Shown here: piece by piece, positions 1 through 10,576 of the stretch | Layout of the letters: every line of letters begins with the position of its first letter | Position numbering within the stretch: position 1 is the first letter of the stretch | From: Furcasterigmium furcatum | Lineage: Eukaryota; Ascomycota; Sordariomycetes; Glomerellales; Plectosphaerellaceae | Assembly (NCBI GenBank): GCA_001599815.1 | Contig: BCIA01000003.1 | Location: forward strand, 930,001 to 994,000 | Length of the DNA stretch: 64,000 nucleotides | Direction of reading: 5' to 3' | Program-made: the position numbers and the translations under genes | The notes under the pieces: model-generated | The model's database searches: none | The model's input: only the letters and a program-made list of their open reading frames with translations | Told to the model about the DNA's origin: nothing

Positions 1-823
1 TCGCCGCCCAGACAGTAGTGGCCGCTCCCTGCTCGACGCTCTTGTACGTCAGAAACAGGTCCTTCCTCTCGCTCCACATCTGCACCTCCGCCTCCGGAAT
101 GTGTCTGGCGAGCTTGGTCATGATGCCACCGGGGTGCAGGCTCGTGGCATGCAGGCCCTGCGCGCCGTATCGCCTCTCGATCTCGTTGGCCATGTAAATG
201 TTGGCCGTCTTGGACTGCGCGTACGCAGTCCAGGGCTGATAGCCTCCCTTCTGGTAGTTGTAGTTGTCGGCGTCGTTGATCCCACCGATGATGTGCCCCG
301 TGGATGAGACAGAGACGACCCGGGAGTGGAAGTCCGGTGTGGTGGCGGCCAGCAGCGCGGGCTTGAGCAGCTCGAAAAAAAGGAAGTGGGCCAGGTGATT
401 AACGCCAAACTGGAGCTCGTGCCCGTCCTTGGTGAACTCGAGGTTCTGGACGGCCATGACACCGGCGTTGTTGATCAGAAGGTTGACCTTGTCCGTCTTC
501 GCCAGGATCTCCTTGGCCGCTGCGCGAACGCTGTCGAGAGAGGACAGGTCCATCTCGACGAGGTCCATCCGTCCAGGATCGAAAAAGTCCGCCAGGGCTG
601 TCCTGGCTGCAGCGAGGTCTCGGGCGGTCAGGAAGAGTCGGCTTCCCGTGGCCGCCAAAGCACGCGCTGTCTCGACGCCGATGCCGGAAGACGTGCCGGT
701 GATGACAATGACCTTGTCGCGAAGTTTGTCCTCCACGGCTTCATCTTTGATGATTTGCAGAGCAGTGGGCCTTGCGTCGCCGGGCCCTTGTACGTTCAGG
801 TGAGCCTCTGCGTATCGGGACAT
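1..823 (-). CDS. Short-chain dehydrogenase/reductase, C-terminus cut by window edge
   Basis: Single open frame of 274 residues that runs off the left edge, so the C-terminus is missing. It shows the classical SDR marks: the cofactor loop TGTSSGIG (residues 42-49), NNAG (118-121), a catalytic Ser in VSVSSTG (about 173) and the YAQSK dyad Tyr201/Lys205. The spacing and the long region after the dyad resemble retinol-dehydrogenase/WW-oxidoreductase-like fungal SDRs, which reduce or oxidise lipophilic alcohols and ketones with NADP(H). The first ATG (823) leaves an N-terminal extension of about 35 residues before the Rossmann strand. A TATAAATA box lies about 115 bp upstream. The substrate cannot be told from the sequence. 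Confidence 0.9.
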   Translation of the reverse strand, partial: MSRYAEAHLNVQGPGDARPTALQIIKDEAVEDKLRDKVIVITGTSSGIGVETARALAATGSRLFLTARDLAAARTALADFFDPGRMDLVEMDLSSLDSVRAAAKEILAKTDKVNLLINNAGVMAVQNLEFTKDGHELQFGVNHLAHFLFFELLKPALLAATTPDFHSRVVSVSSTGHIIGGINDADNYNYQKGGYQPWTAYAQSKTANIYMANEIERRYGAQGLHATSLHPGGIMTKLARHIPEAEVQMWSERKDLFLTYKSVEQGAATTVWAA

Positions 824-1299
824 GATGGGCAAAGGTAAGCAGAAATTGGTGGATGTAACTCGAGGACTAAGTATGAATTGTAGAAGATGGCAGACGAGAT
901 GCTTCATCCATGGTTCATGAAGCGTATCTCTTTGGGTATTTATACCAATTGTTCGTTCAAAAGACCCAATTCCCCGACCATCGCAAGTATGGAGCATGAT
1001 TGCTCGAAATCTTTGATATCCGCTTGTGTCCTCGTCACTGATGGATCGTGCCGTCATTCATCGGGACGACTTGACTCCATCACGACTGACAAAATTTCCT
1101 CTTTCGGCCATAGTCGTAGAATCGGGTTTGTCAGCTGGCTGACCGTTTCTCCTTCTTGGGACTAGCGCCTCGGACTTAAGCAAAGTCCTGGCCCCTCGAC
1201 CCGGTGATGCCGTTGCTGCTGCTTTCACCCCTTTTCCTTCGTCGATGACTGCCAACAAATCAACACCGCAGTTGAATCCGAGTCTACATACTGATAGTA
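824..1299. other. Divergent intergenic region, SDR / bZIP-DUF3425
   Basis: About 475 bp between two divergently transcribed genes. Apart from the TATA box of the SDR gene I see no further gene or structured element. Confidence 0.5.
937..944 (-). promoter_or_regulatory. TATA box of the SDR gene
   Basis: TATAAATA on the minus strand, about 115 bp upstream of the SDR start codon at 823. Confidence 0.5.
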
Positions 1300-2270
1300 A
1301 TGACGGGGAGTCTCCGATTAACGTCCGAGGAGCGAAAGGAGCGGAAGAGGATCCAGAACCGCCAGAACCAGCGGGCGCGGAGTGAGTTGACGGGCCGCAG
1401 CTCGGCCCCCCTCTACGCTTTGCAGCTGCTAACCAAAAGCCAGGAGATCGAATCAAGTGCCAGAAACCTCCGCGAGAGAGGGGTGGTTCACAGCAATTCT
1501 CCATCCAGCGATGGAGGCTCGACGAGGTTGACTCGGTAGACATATGCAAGCAGGCCGGAGAACGCCAACCCCTTGCCAGTGGCGGTATCTTTGCACCGGC
1601 CCCAACAACAGTCGGTACACTCGAAGTGTCGCTATCTGCCGCAAACCCTGAGAGGGATTCACAATCCATGGAGACGCCCCTACCGAGTGACCATCTGCTG
1701 CTCCACCTCGTCGCGTATAACGTCTGCCGCGGCATCTCGTCCAACAAGGGCGTGCTGGAGATCTTCACGAGCACCATCGACGTCACCTTTTCCTCGTCAG
1801 TGCGTCACGCCGCCACGACCCCGTGTAAATGGGCCGTCTTAAGGTCCACAGATTCGAATCTGCCCTCGACTCTCTTGCCGACACAGCTCCAGATGAACGA
1901 GCCCCATCCCACGTGGATGGACTTCTTTCCCTTTCCCAACGTCCGCAACAATCTCATCCGAGGACAGTTGACGTTCGATCACATGCTGTTCATGCAAGAT
2001 CTTGTGGGGGACCATTCTTATGTCGGGCCGTGCACGCCACGGGCAGATGGCCATGCCGCAGGCTTTGGCACCTCTCCGCCCCTGCACGAGAACGGCATGA
2101 TCTTGTGGGGTGAGCCATACCTAAAGGACAGCTGGGAGGCAAATCCGCAGTTCCTCGCCAAGTGGGCATGGGTATTTCACGGCTGTCATGAGATCTACGA
2201 ATGCTCTGACCGATGGCGGATATCCCGCGGCGAGGACCCTTTGTCGGCCGTGTTACCATACACTTGCTGA
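1300..2270 (+). CDS. bZIP-like regulator with DUF3425 domain
   Basis: Proposed exons 1300..1381 and 1426..2270 (308 aa). Exon 1 encodes a basic region (residues 9-27, EERKERKRIQNRQNQRAR) typical of fungal bZIP/DUF3425 proteins; no leucine zipper follows. The 44-nt intron (GTGAGT..GCAG) shifts the frame so that exon 2 reads QRWRLDEVD and then the DUF3425 core, with features such as PHPTWMDFFPFPNVR and a Trp-rich C-terminus. The family is predicted to act as nuclear transcription factors, often next to stress or secondary-metabolism genes. The intron is close to the lower size limit for fungi, so the junction is the least certain part of the model. Targets are unknown. Confidence 0.75.
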
Positions 2271-2701
2271 GAAAATAAACAGCTGCTTCTACCGTAAGCC
2301 TTGCAACATGTTCTACTAGCTAACAGCTATGTGTAACGTATGGGTTCCTGCGTGACGGCTGAGATCACCAAGGGCGGCGGCCGTCGGTCGAGTCGCGAGC
2401 GAGTGGAAATGGGGGGTAATGTTGGACAGGGTGGGCTCTCGCATAACCGAGAACCCCGATTCCTTCGATCACTGCTGATCACGCGTATATCAAAGAAGGC
2501 TTGCCATGATTCAAGCAAGGTTATGTGATGGTAGAGCCCGGTGGACTGGATTTACTATATCGTTGTCTAGGAGCGGCGGACAGGACCCCGCGCCCTCATC
2601 ATATGGCAGCAAAACCCCAGAATAACATGATTGCCGCGAGCTCTACTGATCAACGGCGTAATGAAGAGCGCTCCGCCTCAGTGTCTCGAACTACGCAGCA
2701 T
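2271..2701. other. Intergenic, nothing recognised
   Basis: Convergent gap of about 430 bp, presumably holding the 3' ends of the two flanking transcripts. No conserved coding pattern was seen on either strand. Confidence 0.5.
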
Positions 2702-2926
2702 CTAGCACCTGATGGAGTAGCAGCCGCCGATGTGGCAGCAGGTGATGAGTCCGCCGGTGCAGCCGGTGCAGTTGCGCTTCCTGAGGTCGTCGCGGGCCAT
2801 GAGGGCAGCAACCTCCTAGATGTTGGAGGCGTCAACCTCGCGGGCCTCAACCGGGGCACCGGGGGCCGCGATGGCGGAGGCGGTGAAGAGGGCGACGACG
2901 CCGACGGCAATGGCGGAGAACTTCAT
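2702..2926 (-). pseudogene. Secreted cysteine-rich peptide gene interrupted by in-frame TAG
   Basis: From ATG 2926 the frame gives a clear signal peptide (about residues 1-20, ending SAIAA) and a short propeptide, then a TAG at codon 37 (2818..2816). The same frame then continues for 37 codons to a second TAG at 2702. The downstream part carries a dibasic KR site (Kex2-like) followed by a 23-residue tail with six cysteines spaced C-x2-C-x6-CC-x4-C-x4-C, the layout of a processed disulfide-rich secreted peptide. No intron of workable size removes the TAG. It could be a recent null allele, a readthrough gene or a base error. A TATATAAA box lies about 190 bp upstream. Function unknown; I recognise no family. 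Confidence 0.6.
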
Positions 2927-4842
2927 GTTGAAGGTTTTGGGGTGGAGCTATGGGTGGAATCATGTTAGATCTCGAGCGTCTTGAATGCGGACGTGACGGA
3001 GGGGGCGCGGGGTGCCTCACTTGTTTGTTGAGTGGGTTGAGTGTTTGTGATGATGTCTGAGAGCTGATGAGATGAGAAGAAGAAAAAGGAGACCCAAGAA
3101 GTAGAGGGACACCGGCTTTATATAACTTTCGATGGTCCGACTCTACATAGATCGACTGAAGTTGTACGCTAAATCTTTCCTGAACAGGAACGGACTTGAG
3201 GCAGTTTCTGTGTGACCACACTCCGAAGAAGCCGGCTCCTCGTCAACGCTCATCTTTCAAAGTTGTGAAGCATCTGGTGACCCATCAGCCCAGCCCAACC
3301 ATAGCTTCACGGAAGCTTTGGCCGTCAGTCCCGTGGTTGGGTAGCGTCTAGATAGTATCACCTCCCTGAAGTTGCAGATGATTACCATTTGTGGTCTCCG
3401 GCATAGAGTGACCAACTGATATCCAGGTCCTTCGGCATCAACAGAGTGTCGGTTAAATAACATGCAGGGGGCAGCTTAGACTGGATGTAGATCGGTGTGC
3501 ATATCTCTGCAGCCAACATGAACCTCCAAGATGGGGCTGCTTTTCTCCTTGATGGCCCCTGTTACCACTAACAGAAGTTCAGTCTCATGCAATATAGTTG
3601 AACATAGTACCTTAGGTACTTATTACGATGCCACTTCCGTGCTCAACACTGAACTTCAAGACGCCGCAGCAGTTGCCCTCGACGCTCATGGCGGAATGTT
3701 GTGACCTGGCCCATGCAATGTTGCCACCAACATTCCCACCTCGCCTCTCTTGGCACTATCACTGGCGGGGGAGGCACAAAAGTGCCAATATCTCTGCTGT
3801 AGCCATGCGGCAAAGCATGAGGGGCTTTGCGGAGGAGTGGAGCGGCTGGCTGTCTTGGCTTGCGGCGAAGCTTTACCCAGAGGTCGCGCTGCAAGGTATT
3901 CGCTACCATTGGCTAAGACCTGTCGAGAGTTCTCCATGCTTCGTCCGGGGTTGTCGGGAGCTGGAGATCTGCTTGGACACCTGAAGTGTCACAGCCGGCG
4001 TTGTGTGTACTTGGACTGCCCGAAGTGTGGTAGGCTCGTTACTTGCGCCGCAATTCGTCTAATCGGTTTCGTTCTTTCAGTTCACGGAAGGGGACGAGCC
4101 GCGGATCACCGACTTTCATGTCGTATGCAGCGATGACTGGGTGGTTGGCTGGCACCCTGGCCTTTCGTCCAGACTGTGCCGCGATCTAGCACTCCAGAGA
4201 ACTGTCGAAGCTTTAATGCCAATGAATACCGCCGCACAACCACGCCACACACTCGATATCCGGACGCACAATCTAGATAGACAAGTCTTATAGCTTCAAA
4301 ATATAACGTCTTTGTGACACCATTGAATCCTGATACACTATCGGTGCACAAGTCCTGCGACCAACCATGTCTGCCGTGGCGTCACGGGCATTCATGTCGG
4401 CACCTGGAACTTATGCCCGTCATCAGTGCCGGTGTGCCGCGCGCCAGGGCGCGGCCCGCACGGAAAGCCCCCCGGAGATGCTTCACCTTCATGCGGGGGT
4501 TGATTTCCACCCCCTGGAAGCTCGCCGGGGGTACTGTAGCGAGCCATTGGAATGATGCCCAGGGTAGTGGCTTTTACCCGGACAGCACACGTGCCATTTT
4601 CGGACTGTTCTGCCGAAGGCGATTAGTACCATCCCTTTTATACGCGTCAGGTGACCGAAGATGGAAATTGTGGCGCCATCGAAGTTAGGAGAAGGTAGCT
4701 GGGGTCTTCGTGAATGTTGAACACAAAGCGAAGCACGGCGTGAATGTTTTCGATGTATGCGGTCTACGATATGAGACTCGGTCGGTTGCGTATAAATACA
4801 AGTATCCACCAAGCCACTTCGCGAAGTACCCTTTGAGCCAGG
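2927..4842. other. 1.9-kb intergenic region
   Basis: Holds the promoter of the small peptide gene at its left end. Open frames of up to about 120 codons near 3630-4140 on both strands show no recognisable domain, signal peptide or splice-supported extension, so I call no gene. Confidence 0.45.
3117..3124 (-). promoter_or_regulatory. TATA box of the interrupted peptide gene
   Basis: TATATAAA on the minus strand about 190 bp before ATG 2926, followed by an A/C-rich leader as in expressed fungal genes. This suggests the promoter is intact although the frame is broken. Confidence 0.45.
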
Positions 4843-6585
4843 TTATGCTTCCGCCGGTTTGCTCTCTTGCTCGTGGTGGGCGGCTTTCGCCGTCTTTTCA
4901 ACCTCAAGTGATGACGAGGATCCATCGCGCCGGCCGACGATTTCGGCATCCTCAGTTGCCTGGGATCCCCAATGTCTGAGGACCAGCCACGCAGGGAACA
5001 GACCCAGCGTCCAAAGGCCGAAATTGATGTAGATGGCGCCCACCTCACCGAAGAACGGGATGGACGTGAGACCGTAGCTGACGGCTTGCCAAGCGGACTC
5101 GGTACCACGAAGCAGGGCAGAGAAGCGAATGACCTCCTCCTCATTCTCAGCCATGTTACTGATGAAGACATAGCTATGTCCAGGTCAGCCTGACGCCTCA
5201 TCTCGTGGACCAGAAAGGCATGGGAAAGGGGTCGGAAGGAACTTACAGGAACATGTAGTTGAGCTGGAAGCCGATGTTAAGAAAGATGTAAACTCCGAAT
5301 GCGGACCCGAAGCCATCGCTGCTCCAGTCGAAGGTTGGTCGAGTCTCGCGGAATCGAGTCGCCAGTACAGTGATCCACAGCCACCATGCCCCTTGGGTGA
5401 TGGCAATGAACCCGAAAGCGCCTCGGGAACGGATCTTGAGGGAAATCTTATTGTAATCCAACCATTGCTAGGACGCGTCAGTGAGGGGAACACAAGTAAG
5501 GAGGATGGAATGCGTACTCCTAGAATGTTGCCGGCGGTGACGGCGACAATACCCGAGAGAAACGAGCCCAGGGCACGGGCGCGAACAGAGAACCAGACTA
5601 CGATCAGCTGTCAGCTTCACATGACAATCATTCACGTCGAGCACGGCGATACGGGAAGATGGCACTCACGCGCAAGGTAGGTGTAATACACCGCCTCCGC
5701 AAACACGGCCTGACCAATCCAGAGAAGCAGCAGCAAGAACTGCGGCCGGAAGAAGTCCTTCATGGTATCCAGGACTCCCCGCCAAGGGTTGGCCGCGATG
5801 GCCAACTCGACATGCCTGCCGTCCGTACGCTCCACCTTCGCAGGCGGGTTGAGCAGAGAGGCGATGAAAGGTGCCGTCGCCTGCATACCGATGAAGACCA
5901 GGAAGACGGTGGACGAGACGGAGCCGGCCTGGTCGTTGTCCGCGTTAAGTCCAAGGTTGATGCTGCCGCCAATGATCTGCCCCATCAGGCGGTAGGTGAG
6001 CCAGTATCCCAGTGCCTTGCCGCGGTTCCAGGGCTCGGGGTAGGCGATGGCGATGGCGGACTCGGCCATCCAAAAGACGCCGGCGCAGATGCCGCAGAGT
6101 GAGGCGCCCAAGATGACGAACCACTCGTTGCCGTATCGGTTATTGGTGTAGAGACCGCCGGCGTAGATGGCGTACCCGAGACTGTCGGGGAGATGTGTTA
6201 GTTCTAGTCTCGCTTTGGTGTTGCGAAGGGAATGATACCAACCTTCCAAAGATGAGAGCGCCTTTGATTCCCATGTAGCGCACGATGACACTGGAGAACA
6301 GGCAGGACAGGACCATAAGGCAGAAGGTCAGGGCGTTCGCGGCATTGATGAGCCCGGGCTCAGCTGCGCCTCCGGCACCGAGGGAGTTCATGGCGCCCCA
6401 GATTCCCGGAGCCGCCAGGTTCGCGAGACCCAGGATGGTCATATTGTAAAAGGTGGATCGGTACCATCGCACTGGTAACCGGAGCGCGTCAGTCTGGGGC
6501 AGTGGGCTTCGTGGGACCGGATCGACATACCTGGATGCAGCTGCTCCTTGGGTGGAGCCACGGTATCTTGGTGAAAGTTACCCAT
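4843..6585 (-). CDS. UNC93-like MFS membrane protein (DUF895)
   Basis: Six exons: 6531..6585, 6243..6471, 5670..6181, 5518..5597, 5247..5467 and 4843..5173 (475 aa). All junctions are GT..AG and keep frame. The first membrane helix region (RSTFYNMTILGLANLAAPGI) and the following GAMNSLGAGG loop are typical of fungal UNC93-like proteins. About 11-12 hydrophobic helices follow, with a cytosolic loop that includes NPPAKVERTDGRHVELA in the middle and a hydrophilic acidic/basic C-tail. The family belongs to the major facilitator fold; fungal members are plasma-membrane or ER proteins of mostly unknown substrate. No transporter neighbour suggests a cargo. Confidence 0.88.
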
Positions 6586-7412
6586 GATGCGGTACGGATC
6601 TTGTCAAGTTGTAGAGAGTACCAGGACGGGAATGCGGAATACCACGTGGAATGGCGTGCTTCGATCAACGTCGACGGACAAGCCGAGCAGGTCTTATACC
6701 TGAGCACCCGGCGGCATCGGCTCTCGCTCCATCGTTCAGAGCCCTTGGCATCAGAGGATAGAGTCGGTGAAAGTCCCATGGCGACGCAGATGACTGGACT
6801 CTTACGACGCGTGCGGGTTTCTCATTTCACGCTTCCAAGTTCTCGCGTGGGTTAGAGTCTTGGCCTGCCATGGCACAGGAGGTTTTCGTCCTGAGAACTT
6901 ATCGCGGGAATAGGGAGATTCTGACGAGTTGAGACCCGAACTTGGGTGCATCCCTGTCTCTACCCCGGATCTTGTGGTGTTGATAGGTACCAAGCATGGC
7001 GACAGGGGCGTTTAGCGCGGAGAGATAAATGGAGACGAGGCCGTCGAGATCCATCCATGACGTAGAGACCAACCCCGCGTGATTTAAAACCGATGCGGGA
7101 AAATGCTCCATGCGATTCTTGGTAGGATGCCGGGGTTCCGGGGGAGCAGCAGACAATCAGGATGGCGAGATGCGATGTCTGTCCAAGGTCTCGGGGAGAC
7201 TGAGGCGGGAGCTGGGTCAATTGTGTCCGCACCCACGTGGGAAAAGGGCTATACAAGTTGTCACCATGGGTCGCGGTCTGGAGGTCACGAGATGGGACAG
7301 TTGAATGCGGACAAGATCATTCTGATGAAGAGCTACCTAGAAAACCTTACAAATGCAGCCAGCCCTTAGAATTGCCTAACAATCTTGTGGCACCCCCGCC
7401 ACGCGCACGTTC
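6586..7412. other. Intergenic, nothing recognised
   Basis: About 830 bp upstream of the UNC93-like gene and downstream of the ATPase. It should contain the carrier's promoter. No coding or repeat structure is visible. Confidence 0.45.
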
Positions 7413-10400
7413 TCACGCAGTTTCGGTACCATTCTTGACGGTGGTGATGCCCCAGCCGAACCTCCTCTTGGCAGCCTTCCACAGCTCGACGAGCACGATG
7501 AAGACGACGACGTTGGCGAAGACGAGACCCCACTCCCACGTCAGGGCCGCGTGCCTGAAGACCTCGGTGTTGAGGTACGGGATGTGGATGACGGGGAAGG
7601 TGACGGCGAAGCCGAAGCAGACGGACCAGAAAAGGAACTTGTTGTCGTACATGGTCTTGAAGACGGCCGTCGGGCCGGACCAGCGCTCGTCCATGGCGAA
7701 GACGCTCTTGTGCGAGTGCTTCACCTCGAAGGAGAAGATGAGGAGCAGGAACGTCAGGGTGGTGAAGGTGGCGCCGCGCGCGCGGAAGGCGACGTTGCAG
7801 CCGTCGGCGTACGACTCGTTGCAGCCCGGGGCGAGCTCGTGGAAGCCCTCGCCGGAGGCGGCGTAGGCGACGATCATGAAGGCGGCGAGAGACTGGACGC
7901 CCTTGAGCGTGCCGTAGACGAGCTGGTCGATGATCAGGTCGCGGGTGAAGATGCCGGTCTTGCGGTCGCGGGGAGGGCGCTGGAGGATGTCGGACTGGGC
8001 TTCTTCGAGGCCGAGGCCCAGGGCGAGGGGGGACGAGGCGACGAGGTTGGCCCACAGGATTTCCAGAGGAGAGAGCGTGAACACGGCGGCTCCGTGGGTG
8101 TCCTGGAATGCGAGACCCGTGAGCAGGAGAATCACCTGGGCGAGGTTGGTCGTCAACAGATGGAGCAGGAACTGTCTCTTGTTAGCATCGTGTCGCTGTC
8201 GGCACTGCAGGGATTGCATTACCTTTTCAATGTTGTCGCTCAGCCTTCGGCCTTCCTTGATACCATTGCAGATCGAAGCGAAGTTGTCATCAGTGAGAAC
8301 CATGTCAGCAGCCTCCTTTGCGGCATCGGAACCACGTTGTCCCATGGCGATACCGATGTCAGCCTTCTTCAGGGCCGGGGAGTCGTTGACACCGTCACCA
8401 GTCATGATACAGTACGCCTTCCTGCGGTGGAGAGCCTCGATAAATTTGACCTTGTCGGCAGGACTGCATCTGGCGAGAACAACAGGGAGCTGATTCATGC
8501 GGTCAACCGCGTCGTCTGGGAGTCTCGAGAAGTCGGCGGCGGCCATGACAGTACTCGGCGACAGAGGTGTAGACTTGTCCAGGATTCCGACCTCGTAGGC
8601 GATGGCAGTGGCGGTCTTGATGTGATCTCCGGTAATCATGTGCGTCACGATGCCGGCACGGGTGCAGGCGGCGACAGCACCGGCAGTCTCAGGGCGGGGA
8701 GGGTCGTACAAGCCGGCGAGACCGAGGAAGTGCAGCTCGTTCTCGACGAGCTTGCGGTCCTGGAGGTCCATGGAATCGTCCTTGACGGGCTTCTCGGCGA
8801 TACAGAGGACACGGAGACCCTGCGAAGCGAGCTCCTCGGACTTGGCGAGGATCTCACGCTTCAGCTCATCGGACTCGTCGAGCTTGGGGATCATGAACTC
8901 AACCGCGCCCTTGGAGTACACATGGCGAGAGCCGTCGGCGCCGCCGTAAACAACGCTCATGAGCTTGACCGTGGAATCGAAGGGATGCTCTGCGATGAGC
9001 TGGGGGCTGCCGAGGCTGGTTCCGAAGCGCAGAGCGAAGACCTTGAGGGCGATCTCGGTAGGCTCGCCGATGGCCTCCCACTGTCCAGACTTGCCGACGG
9101 TGGTGACGCTGCTAGCGTCATCTTCGCCGCCGACGTTGACGTTGGTGTTGCTGACCGTCGAGTTGTTGCAGAGCGTGAGCGTCTTGAGGAAGTTCTCCAG
9201 AGGGCTACCCGCCAGGGGGCCGTTCCAGACAACAGAGCCGCTGCCGGGGTCGTACGGGTCGGCCGCGCCCTCGACGGTTCCTTCGATGGCGCCGCGGAGC
9301 CAAACCTTCCTGGTGATCATGCGACCCTGGGTCAGGGTACCGGTCTTATCAGAGCAGACGTTCGTGACACCGCCCACGGCTTCGAGGCTGGGAAGATGGC
9401 GGACGATGACGTTTCCGGCGACCATGGCTTTGCTGGCGATGGAAATTGTGATCGTGAGGACGGCAAGGAGCGATTCGGGGATGACAGCAACGCCGACACA
9501 GATTCCGTACAGGAGCACCTCATCATTGATGTTCCAGAGGCTGACCGAGAAGACGATAATGGCGAGGAGGATCGCCAGGGCAAAGAGGAGGAGGGCGAAC
9601 TTGCTGAGCGTGACCTGGAGGGGTGTTCCCTCGAGGCCGAGGATGGTACGCAGAGTCTTGTAAGACCGGAGTGCGAGCTGCTTCACGAGGGTCTTGTCTC
9701 CGTGGTCCGGGCGGGTGTCGAGGAGCTTGGCGATCTGGCCAATCTCCGTGGCCATGCCGGTCGCGACGACGATGCCGGTGCCGCGGCCGCGGGTGATGAC
9801 GGAGCCGGAGAAGGCGAGGTTGCAGCGGTCGCCGATGGGGATGTCCGCCTCGGAGAAGACCTTTTCAGGCTTCTTGCTCGTCGCGATGGACTCTCCCGTG
9901 AGCATGGCCTCGTCCGTAGAGAGGTTGATGCCGCTGACGAGACGCAGGTCGGCGGCGATCACGTCGCCGGTGGCCAGGACAACAACGTCTCCCCGGACGA
10001 GAGTCTCGGCCTTGACGACTTCAACTGAGCCGCCGCGGAGGACTTTGCACGTGGGGCTGGAGAGAGCGTAGAGGGATTGAATCGTCTTCTCGGCACGGTA
10101 ATCCTGTACCAGGCTGGGTGCAGACATGTTAGCTTGAGGTGATGCTGGACCAGACTCATGTTGACTTACCCTACGACGATGTTCAGGAGGATGACGGCGC
10201 CGATGACGGCACCCTCGATGTAGTCGTTGATGGCGAACGAGATGGCCATCACGGCGATGAGGACGGCAGTAAGGGCATTGGCGACTTGCGCCACGAAGAT
10301 CTTCCAGAGGGAGATGCCCTTGCCGGCTTGGATGGAGTTGGGGCCGTCGCGGGCGAGCCGCGCGGCGGATTCCTGAGCGCTCAGTCCATTTTCGGTGTTG

Positions 10401-10576
10401 GTCTGGAGGCTCTCGGCCACGTCTTGCGCGGACTGGGTATGAGGGGTGAGGTGGTTCTCCTCAGGGGCGGGGGATGCGAGCTTTGGTTCCGCTATAGGAG
10501 GCTCATCCTCCGGGGCCAACGTGTCCGGCAAGGAACTGGCATAGCCGTTGGCAATGGTAGAATCAGTTTTTCCCAT
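7413..10576 (-). CDS. ena1: ENA-type P-type Na+/K+ efflux ATPase
   Basis: Exons 10170..10576, 8223..10113 and 7413..8171 (1018 aa). Motifs of a P2D (ENA/exitus natru) pump are present: N-terminal cation-ATPase domain with GPNSI, actuator MLTGESIA, phosphorylation site CSDKTGTLTQG with Asp391, ATP-binding KGAVEFM, hinge MTGDGVNDSPALKKADIGIAMG, and a C-terminal helix bundle. These plasma-membrane pumps use ATP to export Na+ (and K+) and give salt and alkaline-pH tolerance. The second intron (8172..8222, 51 nt, branch GCTAAC) is a multiple of three without stops. Removing it restores NIEK joined to FLLHLLTTN, as in the family. The 5' leader is C/T-rich. Symbol assigned by family resemblance; a paralogue is possible. 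Confidence 0.93.

Noticed and set aside
1842..1872. T-loop-like GATTCGAATC resembling part of a tRNA
   Set aside because: It lies inside the DUF3425 coding exon, and no acceptor stem, D arm or anticodon arm can be folded around it.
3628..4136. Overlapping 118- and 128-codon plus-strand frames
   Set aside because: No domain, signal peptide or splice support; similar frames exist on the opposite strand.
7551..10028. 825-codon open frame on the plus strand opposite the ENA ATPase
   Set aside because: Mirror of a GC-rich coding gene. It is Gly/Asp/Glu/Val-rich with no domain, and the minus strand holds all P-type ATPase motifs.
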